Part shown: in pieces, positions 48,968 through 60,893 of the stretch
Position numbering within the stretch: position 1 is the stretch's first letter
Layout of the letters: each line of letters begins with the position of its first letter
Program-made: the position numbers and the translations under genes
Notes under the pieces: model-generated
What the model saw: only the letters and a program-made list of their open reading frames with translations
The model's database searches: none
Told to the model about the DNA's origin: nothing
Origin: Xestospongia muta
Lineage: Eukaryota; Porifera; Demospongiae; Haplosclerida; Petrosiidae
Assembly: GCA_963693285.1 (NCBI GenBank)
Contig: OY848917.1
Coordinates: 10,602,192 to 10,666,191, forward strand
DNA: 64,000 nt
Reading direction: 5' to 3'

Positions 48968-50790
48968 TACAGATATAATATTGTCTTGTGTATTTTACAC
49001 TATAGTTTGAATTTTTTTACATAAACATTAAGTGAAAAGGACTGGAATAGTCAAACATAAAACCAACACTGTGTTACCCAACCAGAGAAGCAACCAGTCA
49101 GACGTCTACTCTTCCATCAGGTTCTAGCAAATTGATCTATTCTAAAAATCAAGCTCAAATTTGCATAATTGTGTATATGTGTGTGTGTGTGTGTATTTCA
49201 AATAAAACAATTTGTCATTATAGTATATTTTAGGTGGACTATTGTTGGGATTAGTCTTATGTAGCCCCTTCTTTAATTGAAAAGAAGAATCTGGTAACTA
49301 ACTATTGTACTTCCAGTGAACTCAATGACAGACTAACCAGAGTTATTACATGGAAGAATAAGAGAAGATAAAAGAAGAAATCTGTCTTTGCTGTTATACA
49401 GCTATATGAAAGACTAAGTTGTCACAAAGTTATTTGTCAATTATTTCACTCACATGTGAGTGAAAGGATTTACAAATATTTTCATAACACAATGTTAAAA
49501 CAATCATTTGATAACAACTTTGTAACATCATTCTTTTTGCAATTTATATAAATAATAAATACAACAAAACATATGTAATCCATAATTTAGAAATAGTTAA
49601 AGAGGTATACAAAACAACAACTATACAATGGTTTAGTTTACTGACAACTTGCTTTTATAGCCGCAAGAACAAAGATCTTTGTCTGAACAGGAAATCCATA
49701 ACGTTATGCTTTGGAGGTGTAGAGCTGAAGTAATTATACATGTGTAACCTTATAAGGCACTGTCAGTTGTTATAGTAATGTATATATAAGCATGATAGTG
49801 AATAATTTAAAGAATGGTATTTGCTTGGGAAATAAAAGGTAGTCAATTATGTTGCTTACATAAAGATAATACTTTGTGTGCATATCACTGAATAAATATT
49901 GGATTAGCTGATATAACCAATATATATTTTTACAGGTTAAATGTATCAAAGTTATTTTATTGAAAAAACTAAACATAACACTGTTTAGATTACTAATGTA
50001 CTACTGTTTATGTAGCTAATATTAAAGGTAGAACCAACATATAATGTTTTTATTGGCATTTCGTGTGGATGCATGCAAACCAAATAATGTTTATGAATGG
50101 ATTAAAATGACTTAATATAACCTTATCTCATTACAAGTATTGTACATTATATACATAAAGGCAACAATACTGGAAAGCATGCTGTTTACTACTGTATTTA
50201 AAGAAATATTATTTCTTGTAGAAAGATTACAGCAGCAGTATTCAATGTTACACTATTTATCTAATATTAGCACACTCAGCTTTGTAAAAGCTTTGTTAAG
50301 TTGTTGCTTGCTTAATGTGAGCTTTTGCTGAATCTATGATCTAGAGTAAATTATTCATTATTACTGTTGTGCTATCATTATCATTCAAGTTTACTTGTAC
50401 CTTGCCTGGTACACTGATTTCTTTATGATTAATATGATGGTTGATTGAAATTCATACTTGTCAGCAAGGTAAACTTTCTTACTAAGGATAAAACATCATA
50501 AATAGTTCTAACCATTAGCAACATAAACTGTCAATTTCATAGTACATTTGTCATGAAAACAGTGTTATGTTTATTTCTTGCTTTAAATAGTTTTCTCAAG
50601 TGCAACCTGTATAATCATGTATTAGTTAAATCAACCAATCTTATTTACTAACTTTAATTTATGATATCTGATTTTAGAAAAAATAATCAAAAAATCACAC
50701 TGTATTAAACTTGAGTATTAAAGTTAAAAGCTAGGACATGTTCTTCTAAATATAACAATAAGGTTTCAAGCATTTTTACAATAAAGCTAG
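48968..50790. other. Intergenic spacer in the receptor cluster
   Basis: No open frame with visible domains. A short (TG)n/(AT)n microsatellite occurs at about 49163-49196. Confidence 0.5.
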
Positions 50791-52869
50791 TTATTTCTTT
50801 TTTATATTCACATAATCACTTTCTGATAAGTGAACTGTCATGTTATCATCAGTCTTCACTTCAGCAATTAAATTGGCATATATTGGTGGTAAAATATTGT
50901 CTGGTGATAGTTCAGGCTTAGATTCATTGTCATCTTCCTTCTTATTGACTGCCACATATACATGTGTTGCATATGGATTCATACATTCTTCTTCATTCGT
51001 ATTATCTCTTAAGTATGGATTGTCACCATTTAACTCACTTTCAACGATAGTAACATCTCTGTATTGTAAGAATCAACATTGTGGTTTTAACACTTATATC
51101 AACATTACATGTTTACCTTGATGACAAGTATTGTCTTGTGTATTCTCTATGTGGTATCATTATGTCACTAGAAAAGTGTGACAAATACATTTTATTCTTT
51201 AATTGAAAATAATTACATTAACTTTGTTTTTTGCTTTCTTCTAGATCTTAGGATATATAAGCAGCTTAAAGTGAATGCAATGACTGTAATAAGATTAGTG
51301 AAAAGTAGAAATCCCGAACCAATAATAATTGGCTGTGATGACGACAGTTCTTTAAAATTACAGTCACTTGATTTTACAAATGATGTCATTTCATTGATTG
51401 ATGACAACATTGATGAAGGCTTTATTTCATGAACTGACAATGATCTTCCTACATTGTCATATATAGTGAAAGAAATCGAACAATTTAAAAGCATGAATAA
51501 TGACAGTTTAAAGACTTACCTACATCGAACATTGTGACATCATTGGCGCCAATTGATGATGTCAATATTGATATTTTCATTTCATTAACTGGTGATGGTG
51601 TCACTTTGTTGGCTTATATAGTTTTAAAAAATGAAGCAATTTTGAAAGTTTAAATTATAAAATTTGTAACGTTACCAGCAATGAGTGTAGTGATATCACT
51701 CCATTCACTTGGAAGTGTATGTTCATCATTTGAATATGAGACCACAAAGAACATGTAGTTTTGAGTACTACATAAACCACTGATGATTCGTTCTGTGAAA
51801 TTGGTCACTCCTACGCTGAATTTTTTACAATCACAATCAGAAACTCTATAGAACACCTCATAACCATCTATTAATGGATTGTTATTAACTGGTGGAGACC
51901 ATGTCACTAGAATATCAGAGAAATTGATCCACTTTGCTGTGACATTTATTGGTTTCCTAGCAACTTTAATATATTAATGATCATAAAGTTATCTTGTGTT
52001 TTGGACATACCTTTAACATAAATATTATTGTGAGCAGGATAGGCTTGATTCATACTATTGTAGTACTTGTCCTCAACTCTAGAATTAGATACAGAACAAT
52101 TGTACCATCCTTCATTTGTTGATTCAAAAAGAAGCTCTATTAAAATTTTAGTTGGTAGTTGATATGAGAGAATAGTCTGTGTAACATTTGGATAAATCAA
52201 AGTATCATTTAGTGTACAATTGATATATGTTGCTGTTCCATCTGTAACATTGAAGGATATCAGAAATGCTGAATCATCTCTGGAAGATAGTAATGACTTG
52301 AATGTTGTTTCAGTGATCTTAGGTCCTCCTGTACATTAATAAAACTATTATTGATACTTAAGTCAACTTAACTCACTGTTTGCTTCGTAAGTAGACTTCT
52401 TGTACAGTAATGCCATTAATGTTTGATTTACATTATGTTCATCTGGTATAACACATGTATAAATACCCTCAAAATTATTAATCCCATAGTCACGATATAG
52501 TCCAATCTGTCTTGACATATGCACAGAATGTAATGGTAATGAGTCATCTACTGTAGACACTTGAGTACCATTAGGGTAATACCAAACTCCAATATTAGGC
52601 TCATTTATAGCACTTTGACACCACAAGGCATCAATTAACATATCACTGTTTACATCACGATCAAAGAAATAATTTGCAGGAATCATGGAATTATTTGGGT
52701 AAGATGTTTTATTGTATCCTCCATACAATTGGACTCCTGCATTTTTATAAGTAATAGTTTATATGCCTTTATAAAACTTACCAGTGTGAGGTAATGGAGG
52801 AGGATCATAAGACCTGGCCAGAAATGGTATTACTACAGCAACTGTAAGATAAAAGAAGATAGCTGACAT
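50791..52869 (-). CDS. Receptor R2: signal peptide, 2 Ig, FN3, membrane helix, tyrosine-motif tail
   Basis: Exons (minus order): 52869-52782, 52736-52377, 52328-52011, 51963-51676, 51612-51520, 51448-51223, 51146-51117, 51058-50791; 1671 bases, 556 residues, no stop. Exon 1 gives a signal peptide (MSAIFFYLTVAVVIPFLARS). Exons 2 and 3 each hold an Ig-like domain with paired cysteines (WCQS...GIYTC; INC...EGWYNC). Exon 4 is an FN3 domain (TWSPPVNNNPLIDGYEVFYR ... LPSEWS). All junctions up to the membrane exon are phase 1, the usual sign of module shuffling. Exon 6 has one membrane helix (IIIGSGFLLFTNLITVIAFT) followed by RSRRK. The roughly 100-residue tail has EYTRQY, NPYATHVYVAV, PIYANL and SDYVNI. 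There is no kinase domain. The donor at 51222 (GTTAAT) is weak. Probably a cell-surface receptor that signals through phosphotyrosine-binding partners; the ligand is unknown. Confidence 0.9.
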
Positions 52870-53997
52870 AATTTATGACAATCCTGATAGTTTGCATGTA
52901 GCTATTCGCAGATTATTTATTATTCATAACCTCTTTTCCTGCTAGTAAAATTTGGGCGTGACTTTAACCCAGGAACAAAGTTATTAATTATTCATATTAT
53001 AATTACACGCTTGTAGAAAGTCTACGTTAATGAATTAAAAGTTACTATAAAGTAGTTATGTTGCAGTGTTAATATTTCTTGTTGATCCGATTTTGATGCA
53101 AACATTACAAAATTGTTTCTCATTCTCACTTAATGGAACAAATTCTAGACTGACACAGTTCCTAGATGAAATAAAAAGGAGAAAACTATTTGCATTGTCT
53201 TGACTCATTAGTGAAACTACAAGCTTCTATTTTGGCAGCAGACCAAGTTTACTTTAGTGGAAATAAAAGAACAAGCACATAACATGTCTGATTTTTCTTC
53301 TTCTTTTCAAACTGTACATGAAATGTACATTTATTAAGTAGATGGTGTAAAAAGTATTGTCGACTATTTGTATTTTTCCTCTTCTGTTACTTTACATATA
53401 TAGATGCTAGTTAATGAAATATTAGGTTGATTTCTAGCAGTTTAATACCATAAGCTGCATAAATCATTGTTTGATTACAATTTTAAAAAATCCAGGAGAA
53501 ATGCATAGTTTGTACCATTGATATATCTTGCAGTTCCGCTTAAAATACGTAAGAACTAGAACGCTAGCTGTTCAGGAAATTGGTAAACTACCTACCACGT
53601 ATGAAGTGAATGCAGTTTTCAACATGACGTGACGTCACTACTAAGTTGTATTAATTAATAAAATTCCACAAAACCTCCATCATTTCTGGTTGATATATCC
53701 TTCGAACACATACGATGATATTTATGTACACTATCTTATAAATATAAATTATTTATTTATTTGTAGAGAGTCTGTAAAAATTATTATACTACCAAGTCAA
53801 TTTTTGAGAAATCATTTATTATTTATAAAAGCTGTGCTGTTTTAGAGTAATTAAAACAGTATATGTTGCTATGTTACTAAAAGTATAATGTACAGATTCA
53901 TGCATCTCAAGTGACTATGTAAACAACTAGTCTATTTTAACAGAGCAGGTCTATCTGCATGACTGCTTGACACCTTTCAAATACAGCAATACATCAC

Positions 53998-54000
<3 letters not shown>
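52870..54000. other. Upstream region of R2
   Basis: No gene. A perfect 10-base palindrome gtgacgtcac (53629-53638) contains a CRE-type TGACGTCA core about 760 bases upstream of the R2 start. Whether it regulates the cluster is unknown. Confidence 0.4.

Positions 54001-54031
<31 letters not shown>
54001..54031. repeat. (AT)n microsatellite
   Basis: About 30 bases of alternating A/T. Confidence 0.95.
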
Positions 54032-54034
<3 letters not shown>

Positions 54035-54407
54035 TTCTACTTCCTACATGAGTAGATGAACAACAGCCGAAGTGGATTACTATGCTAATATTTTGCTGAA
54101 GCAGTCGAACACTAAGCCATATATAGCAGATTGCTAATGGTTCATACACAATGGTGACGCATACATAATATGACATTACAATGTCTAGATATATTATTAC
54201 ATCTATGTCATCATCATTACAATGTCAGCATTCTTTACTTAGAATTAATAATTACACAAATTTGATAGACTTGTGAAATACAGAATCCACCACATTTAAA
54301 ATATTTGCAATTAACTTTGATGGACTTGGGAAATTATTAGCAAATTAACTTTAGTACTTATACTTTTTTAATTTTCTTTTTTTTATTTTAGCAAAGAAGT
54401 ATGAGAC

Positions 54408-54830
54408 CTATATGGACAAATTATGGTAGAATTTAGTAATTAAGATGACATTTTGTTTATTCCAATTCATCACAACATTGTACTGTTTGTTATGTTTGTT
54501 GGAGATATGAGAGACTATTCTCTTATAAACAGTGGTGGTAATAGGGTCCATACCTCCATCTATGGACAATGCATTAAAACATCGATGTTCAACATCACAA
54601 ATTCTCTTCTTTGCCTGTTCATGTTTCCTATAACAAGCAGTAAGAGAGACTTTGCACTGAGAGTACACAATAGGGTTAAAGACCTTTATATCAAAAATGC
54701 ATTGTGTTCAGCACAACTCCAAAAGCCACTCACAACAACACTTAGTCTTAGCAGCATCTTCAATGTTAGTTCACTGATACATAAAGCTCCTCCTGACAAA
54801 AGCTAAGGAGAAGGTTCAATAGTAACAAGT
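54408..54830 (-). pseudogene. Reverse-transcriptase C-terminal fragment of a retroelement
   Basis: Minus strand from about 54740: a GFWSCAEHNAFFDIKVFNP-like segment, then (frame 54668-54408) CYRKHEQAKKRICDVEHRCF, DGGMDPITTTVYKRIVSHIS and YNVVMNW. This order (FFD-x-RVFNP, KHE-x-x-KRR, VEH-x-xFTPLVFS, GG, fYKRLA, WLR) is known to me from the C-terminal part of retroelement polyproteins common in sponges and cnidarians. Shifts occur, and the polymerase core is not present. Confidence 0.6.
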
Positions 54831-55048
54831 GTAAACTTGTATATAGCCTTATGTGAGCCCTGAACAAGTTTATTAAGCATATAAGATAACACAATTAAAA
54901 CAAGTTACTCTATATGCATTGTGGTATATATATTTCTTATTAGTCCAATAATATTTGGTATATATAAGTATATATACTAAAATTATTGGGCTAATCTCAA
55001 TTTTTTATTTCATGAATTTTATTATAATATTATATATGTATAATTGTG

Positions 55049-55071
55049 TATATATATATATATATATATAT
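55049..55071. repeat. (TA)n microsatellite
   Basis: Short alternating T/A tract. Confidence 0.9.
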
Positions 55072-55089
55072 TATACAGACATACACATA

Positions 55090-55262
55090 TATATTAAAAT
55101 GTATAAATACCCTCAAAATTAATTATACTTTGGTCACAAGATATGTCTTGATATATACACAGAATAGAATTTAATAATGTACTTGGGATAGATCAAAGTA
55201 TCAGTTGTGTACAAGTGATATATGTTGCTGTTCCATTGAAGGACATAAGGAATGCCAAATCA
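55090..55262 (-). pseudogene. Receptor remnant R4 (Ig exon pieces)
   Basis: Pieces match Ig exons 2 and 3 of R1/R2 in order and orientation: aaataccctcaaaattaat (as at R2 52460-52480), the tgtcttgatat...acagaat piece, and gatcaaagtatca...gatatatgttgctgttcca (as at R2 52195-52232). Large deletions join them. No coding potential is left. Confidence 0.7.
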
Positions 55263-55811
55263 GCTAATATACACTTTATAACTAACACTAATAAAAACTC
55301 TATAAAACTTCATTCTGTTCAAACATATAGTATCTTCATTAATAGACATTTAAAATGATCATATTAACTTAGTTATATGGGATTATACAGGCTACATGTA
55401 ATTTATTTAATGCAAATAAAAGTAAGAATTGTACTCTGCTATAGAATTGATTGTCGACGTAAACACTAAAGCCTACAGTACCTATATTCATATAATCAAA
55501 ACAACGTGAGTTTCTTTCAGCTTGCATCCAACAATTTGCTGCATACATGCAATTTGTATAACCATAATATATTGTTCAAAAGAGATAATAAATAACAAGT
55601 TTGATAAGGCAACACAATTTTAAAGTATTGTGTACATATGTACTTTTATAATAGATGATCTCAGAACAATAAACCAAAATATGTTCACACTTGGTAATTA
55701 CATGTATATTTTAAAATCACACTGTATCACACTGCTATTAAAGTAAACAGCTAAAAATAATGTTCTCTAAATTTAACGTTAATGTTTCAACAGTTTCCTT
55801 AATAAAGGTAG

Positions 55812-58526
55812 TTAATCTTTATTTATATTCACGTAACATATTTCAGATAACTGAACTGTCATCTCATCATCATTTGTCTCTACAGCAGTTGCCATAGAAT
55901 AAATCGGTTGTAAACTATTTTGTAGTGACTGAGCAGGCTTAGATCCATTGTCATCTTTCTTCTTATTAACTACTGCATAAACATGTGATCCAAATTCGTA
56001 TTCATTGCTATTATCTCTTAAGTGTGGATTCACGTCATTTAACTCACTTTCAACTGTAGTATCATCTCTGTATTGTAAGAATCAACATTGTAGTTGTTAA
56101 CACTTATAACAACATTACATATTTACCTTGGTGACATGTATTGTCCTGTATATTCTCTTACTGGTTTCGTTATGTCACTAAAAAGGTATGACAAATACAT
56201 TCTTTTCCTTAAATTGGAATTATTCAATATGGAAAACATTTAAAATTAATTTTAGCACTTACATTTTTACATGTTTTCTTCTAGATCTTAGAAAACACAA
56301 GCAGCTTAAAAATAACAGAATAACAGTGATGATATTAGTGAAAAGTAGAAATCCTACAACAATAATAATTTCTGTTGATGACAACAGTTCTTTAAAACTA
56401 AGTTCTTTTGATTGACAACTTGGAGATGGCTCTAGAACTGTTGTTGATGTCTCTTTTGAATTAACTAATGATATGATCACTTCATTGACTTATATTGTGA
56501 AAGAAATGAAACAAATTTAAAGCCCTGAATTATAACTTTGTAATAACTTACCTTCATTGTGGCCAATTAGTAATGTCAATGATGGTTATATAATGAAAGA
56601 AATAAAGCAATTTTAAAAGTATCACTATAAATGGTAATCTTTTTATTTAAACTGATCAATTTTAATCCAATTTGTATCTTACGTCAGAAGATTACTATGG
56701 AATCTAGAACTCATGTGTATTACTCACTGTATAATTTGTTGGTATGTTGTATTAATACAAAGCAACATATTATACAGTGAGTAATTGACATGAACTTTGT
56801 ATTCCATAAATATCCATCCCTGTAAGTATTGAATTACTTGTTAAATAACATATATATACTCTGTTATGTTAAGAATGGACACTAACTCAGTATTATAACT
56901 ATGGCTAGGAATAGGCTAGAGAGAAACGTTTTTCACCATTCAAAATGCTTTGAAAGTCTGCACATTTAATCAAAAATATCATGGCTGGACATCTAGAAAA
57001 GTCAATTACCAGAACTCCCAAATTAAGAAGTTGTGTTCTTCTCATTCCGTCATAAGGCGTACTTGTGTATATAATTAATAAACGTTCACGTAAGCGTTCT
57101 CCAACTCTAAAATTCAAAATCTGTCGGAACTGCCTTTAGTAGAAAGTAATATAGATTAAGAAGAAACAACTGCAAGGAACCATGTGAAACATTGAAACTA
57201 TGACACCACCCCCAAATTAGGCTGATGACGTTTCATAATTGAATTCCACTAAACCTCAACTGGAACAGGTATATTAATTTCTACAACAATATGAATTATG
57301 ACATTTGATAGTTACCTGCATTGAGTGTAAACACATCACTCCATTCACTTGGAAGTGTATATTCCTCATTTGAATGTGAAACCACAAAGAAACTATAGTT
57401 TTGACTCCTACATAAACCACTGATGATCAGTTCAGTATAGTTGGTTACTCCTATGTTGAATGTTTTACAATCACAATCAGAAACTCCATAGAACACCTCA
57501 TAACCATTTATTAATGGATTGTTATTAACTGGTAGAGACCATGTCACTAGAACATCAGAAAAATTGAGCCACTTTGCTGTGACATTTACTGGTTTCGTAG
57601 TAACTATAATACATTAATGATCATTACACTGTCTTGTGTTTTTGTACATACCTTTAACATATATATCACTGTGAGCAGGATAGGCTTGATCTGTAACATT
57701 GTAGTACTTGTTATCAACTCTAGTGTTAGATACAGAACAATTGTACCATCCTTCATCTCTTGATTGAAATAGAAGCTCTACTAAAATTTTAGTTGGTAAT
57801 TGATATGAGAGAATAGTCTGTGTAATATTGGGATAGATCAAAGTATCATTTAGTGTACAATTGATATATGTAGCTGTTCCATTTGTAACATTGAAAGATA
57901 CCAGGAATGCTGAATCATCTCTCTTCAATAATAATGTCTTGAATGTAATTTCAGTGATTTTAGGTCCTCCTGAACACATGAATAAACTATTATGGATTGT
58001 TAATTCAATTAAACTCACTATTGTTTTTGTAAGTACTCAGATTATACAGTGCTATCACCAATGTTTGAGTTACATTATACTCATCTGGTATGGTACATCT
58101 ATAAATACCCTCATCAATAGCTATACTAAAGTCACGATAATATAGTCCAATCTGTCCTGACATGTGCAAAGAATATAACGGTGATGAGACACTTATTGTA
58201 GACACTTGACTACTATTAGGAAAATACCAAACTCCAATATCAGACTCATTTCTTGTACTTTGACACCACAAGGTATCATTTAATGAATCATTGTTTTGAT
58301 CATCTTCATAGAAATGATTTGCAGGAATCATGGAATTATTTAGATAGGATATATTATTGTATTCTCCATACAATCGCACTCCTTGTATTATAGAAGTATA
58401 TATAAATAATACATTAATTAATTTTCAAAACTTACCAGTGTCAGGTAATGGGGGAGGATCATCAGACCTAGCCAGTAACGGTATTAGTACACCAACTGTA
58501 AGACATAAGACAATAGTTGACATCAT
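55812..58526 (-). CDS. Receptor R1: signal peptide, 2 Ig, FN3, membrane helix, tyrosine-motif tail
   Basis: Exons (minus order): 58526-58436, 58381-58019, 57969-57652, 57603-57316, 56488-56263, 56156-56127, 56067-55812; 1572 bases, 523 residues, no stop. The start is an ATG-ATG pair; I chose the first. The signal peptide (MMSTIVLCLTVGVLIPLLAR) is followed by Ig domain 1 (LWCQS...DEGIYRC), Ig domain 2 (INC...DEGWYNC) and FN3 (TWSLPVNNNPLINGYEVFYG, LPSEWS). The helix is about IIIVVGFLLFTNIITVILLF, with RSRRK after it. The tail carries EYTGQY, EYEF, HVYAVV, PIYSMA and ICYVNI; the last fits the loose ITIM form I/S/L/V-x-Y-x-x-I and also YxN. The R2 linker exon has no usable counterpart: its remains at about 56550-56600 lack an AG acceptor. 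Because exon phases are equal, FN3 can join the membrane exon directly. An 827-base intron there holds a hairpin. Confidence 0.9.
56696..56808. repeat. Long hairpin in an R1 intron
   Basis: attactcactgtataat (56719-56735) and its exact complement (56769-56785) form a 17-bp perfect stem. The pairing extends outward imperfectly to tatggaat/attccata, giving arms of about 40 bases. It could be a small foldback transposon or a transcribed hairpin RNA. It lies between the FN3 and membrane exons of R1. Confidence 0.85.
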
Positions 58527-58798
58527 AATTCCTTCCAGCCTGTTCGTTTCTAGTCGCAGAGTAATAATTATTCCATAGATGACATGGATGATTGGGTGCT
58601 AATATAAACAATATGGTGTGACATCACTTCCTGTTATGTCTTACCAGAGAGAGTGAATAGACATGGTGAGTAAAAGAATGATTTGCATTTATTTCGTGTA
58701 ATGTTGCTTTAAATATGCTATCAAACATGTCATATATATATCTGCTATGTTTTCAATGATCATATGTTAGCTTCCAACAAGTCTGTTTTATTTATGAT

Positions 58799-59580
58799 TA
58801 GTGTTGTTTTAGTTAACTATAACTAAAACTAAAACTCTTTTAGTTTAGTCTATTTATAATTTCATTATCTAACTATAACTAACTAAAATTAGTGTGATAG
58901 ATGGTAAAACTAATTATGACTGACTAAAATTATTTCCTGAAGAGAGCAAAACTAACTATAACTAACTATAATTAACTTTACCTACCTAAAAACTCTGCTA
59001 GGTAATTGAAGCATACAAAGTTAAACCATAATATAATTAGGTTTTAGTTAATGTAGATAAATGATGAATATTATATGTTAAATTGAAATGTCTAGACAGA
59101 TCTACAAACTAGTTATTATTCAAGCTTTTCTTTTACTAATACATTTATTTCTATATTACCTTCATTCAATTAAATTCGTCTTCCACTAGCACATGCAATA
59201 AAGTTTGCTATATTTAGTGCAAAGTATAACTTGGTCTATAGTCTATAAGGATGCTGAATAATCTACTAACTTTAGACTGTTTGTCAGGTGATACTACCCA
59301 TCACTTTATCTACATTATTACTAAAATATTTATAATACAAGAAAAAAATAACTATAACTAACTAAAACATTGTTAAAGGGCAAAATTAATATTGTTCATG
59401 GGCAAAGAACTAACTAAAAATAACTACAAATATCATTGAAGGTTCAAAACTAACTATAACTAACTAAAATGTTGTTTAAGATCCAAAAACTAACTATAAT
59501 TAACTCAAAATATTATTCAAAGGACATAAACGACATCAAACTAATTAAAAGTAAATAAATAAAAAAATGAAACAGCACTG
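58799..59580. mobile_element. Non-autonomous hAT-like element rich in AACTATAACTAAC repeats
   Basis: Left end tagtgttgtttta and the complement of the right end, cagtgctgtttca, are imperfect inverted ends. Flanking 8-mers tttatgat (58791-58798) and ttcataat (59581-59588) agree at 6 of 8, compatible with an old hAT insertion. The interior is built from diverged copies of an AACTATAACTAACTAAAA-type motif and has no reading frame. Confidence 0.65.
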
Positions 59581-60009
59581 TTCATAATGTGTTTTATACA
59601 CTAATTTTTTTCTTTAAGAAGTTACTCAGAAACTATATGCGTGATGACTGTTACGATTTATATACTAGCTCTCATTTATACTTGTGTACTAGTATATTTT
59701 GTTACAAAACGTTTTATTGAGTTTAAACATAATAACTATGTAAGACTATATTTTACATACTTGTTGCAATTTTTTTGTCTATTACAAGCATTTTGAAAAG
59801 TTTCTGGTAAATATGGTAGTACATGTGTTGCAGCCTGTACTGTTGTAGATATCACAGCTTATCCGCAGAAAATCAGTCATTTGTCAACTCACTTATATAT
59901 ATAAGACAACCATGTTTAGAAGATGTTGCCATAGTAACAAGTACAACTACTTCTAGTCTAGAGTGCATGTTCACATCTGGTTGAAGCTTGCTTCATAATT
60001 GCAACAGAA
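59581..60009. other. No gene seen
   Basis: AT-rich spacer to the right of the hAT-like element. Confidence 0.5.
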
Positions 60010-60330
60010 TATATTGGTGATCAATTGTTCTCTTTCTTCTTATTTATTACTGCATAAAAATGTGATGAATATGGATTGTTATCATCTTTATTGGTGTTAT
60101 TTCTAAAGTGTATATCCTTGTCCTTTAACATCACTCTTAACTGTAGTACCATCTGTGAGTTTTAGAAGAACCTACGTTGTGGCTGATTATACTTATAAGA
60201 ATATTATATGTTTACAAGTATTGTCCTGTATATTCCTTTATAGCTTCACTACATCACTTAAAAAGTAAGCATTCTCTAATTAGATTTAATAATTAAACAA
60301 AACCTGATGGACTTGTGAATCTATCACATT
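60010..60330 (-). pseudogene. Receptor remnant R5 (tail exons)
   Basis: The minus strand shows the tail exon in decayed form (cagatggtactacagtta, then remains of the NPY...FYAVINKKK stretch) around 60030-60160. The juxtamembrane mini-exon (gaatatacaggacaatactt) is at about 60215-60235. The piece 60271-60340 matches the intron next to the mini-exon at 54240-54310 and 48245-48300. Stops interrupt it, and no Ig or FN3 exon is found upstream. Confidence 0.65.
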
Positions 60331-60641
60331 TAAAATATTTGCAAAATAAGCTCTGAAAATTGTTGTACAGCAGATCCTTCTGGCTTGTTTCAAATGGCTT
60401 TGTAATAAGCTTGAATCTCAGCCTGATTATTGTCTATCTTACTAGTCTTGCTAGAAAACAAACGTTGTCCCAATTGGAATCTCTTCATTTCTGGCCTGTA
60501 AGTTATTTCTCCTCAATAAATGTCCCAGGATTCACCCTGTAGGTGTTGGAGAGACCTGTCATTGTGTTATAAGTGAAGCATTTTTATCCGTTATTAAACA
60601 GACATTGTCAATATCGCTGGTTGCTTACAACTTTGTGTAAG

Positions 60642-60893
60642 TTAAGACTCTTGTTGTGAGTCTGTAGTCCATTGTATTAAGAGAATGTTTGAGTCCATAG
60701 ATACAAGAGCACTCTTATTGGTGTGTGTCTTGAACAGTTTTAATTCCATAAATCTACAAGTTGCTCTTCGTAATAGAGTAGATAACTGATAATCAGTCAC
60801 GCCCATTAGACGGACATCAGTACGCAATGCAAAACAGTTTCCAAAACTCTTTGCAGATATATTTGGGTAGAACTGAGCAAATAACTTAAGCAT
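60642..60893 (-). CDS. Small open frame of unknown nature
   Basis: 83 codons from ATG (60893) to TAA, with a mixed composition unlike the surrounding low-complexity frames (MLKLFAQFYPNISAKSFGNC, LRRATCRFMELKLFKTHTNK). I recognise no domain, signal peptide or membrane segment. It may be one exon of a larger gene, a transposon piece or chance. Confidence 0.25.
   Translation of the reverse strand: MLKLFAQFYPNISAKSFGNCFALRTDVRLMGVTDYQLSTLLRRATCRFMELKLFKTHTNKSALVSMDSNILLIQWTTDSQQES

Noticed and set aside
50791..51058. Classical ITAM in the R2 tail
   Set aside because: YANL and YVNI are 18 residues apart; the usual ITAM spacing is about 6-12.
50840..51432. Two + strand frames (50840-51121, 51178-51432)
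   Set aside because: Complements of the R2 tail and membrane exons, whose minus-strand model is supported by phase and by the second gene copy.
54453..54806. 117-codon + strand open frame
   Set aside because: The minus strand carries the recognisable retroelement motifs.
56905..57117. 70-codon minus-strand frame in the long R1 intron
   Set aside because: No counterpart in R2, no phase-1 splice sites around it and no domain; it is more likely intron sequence.
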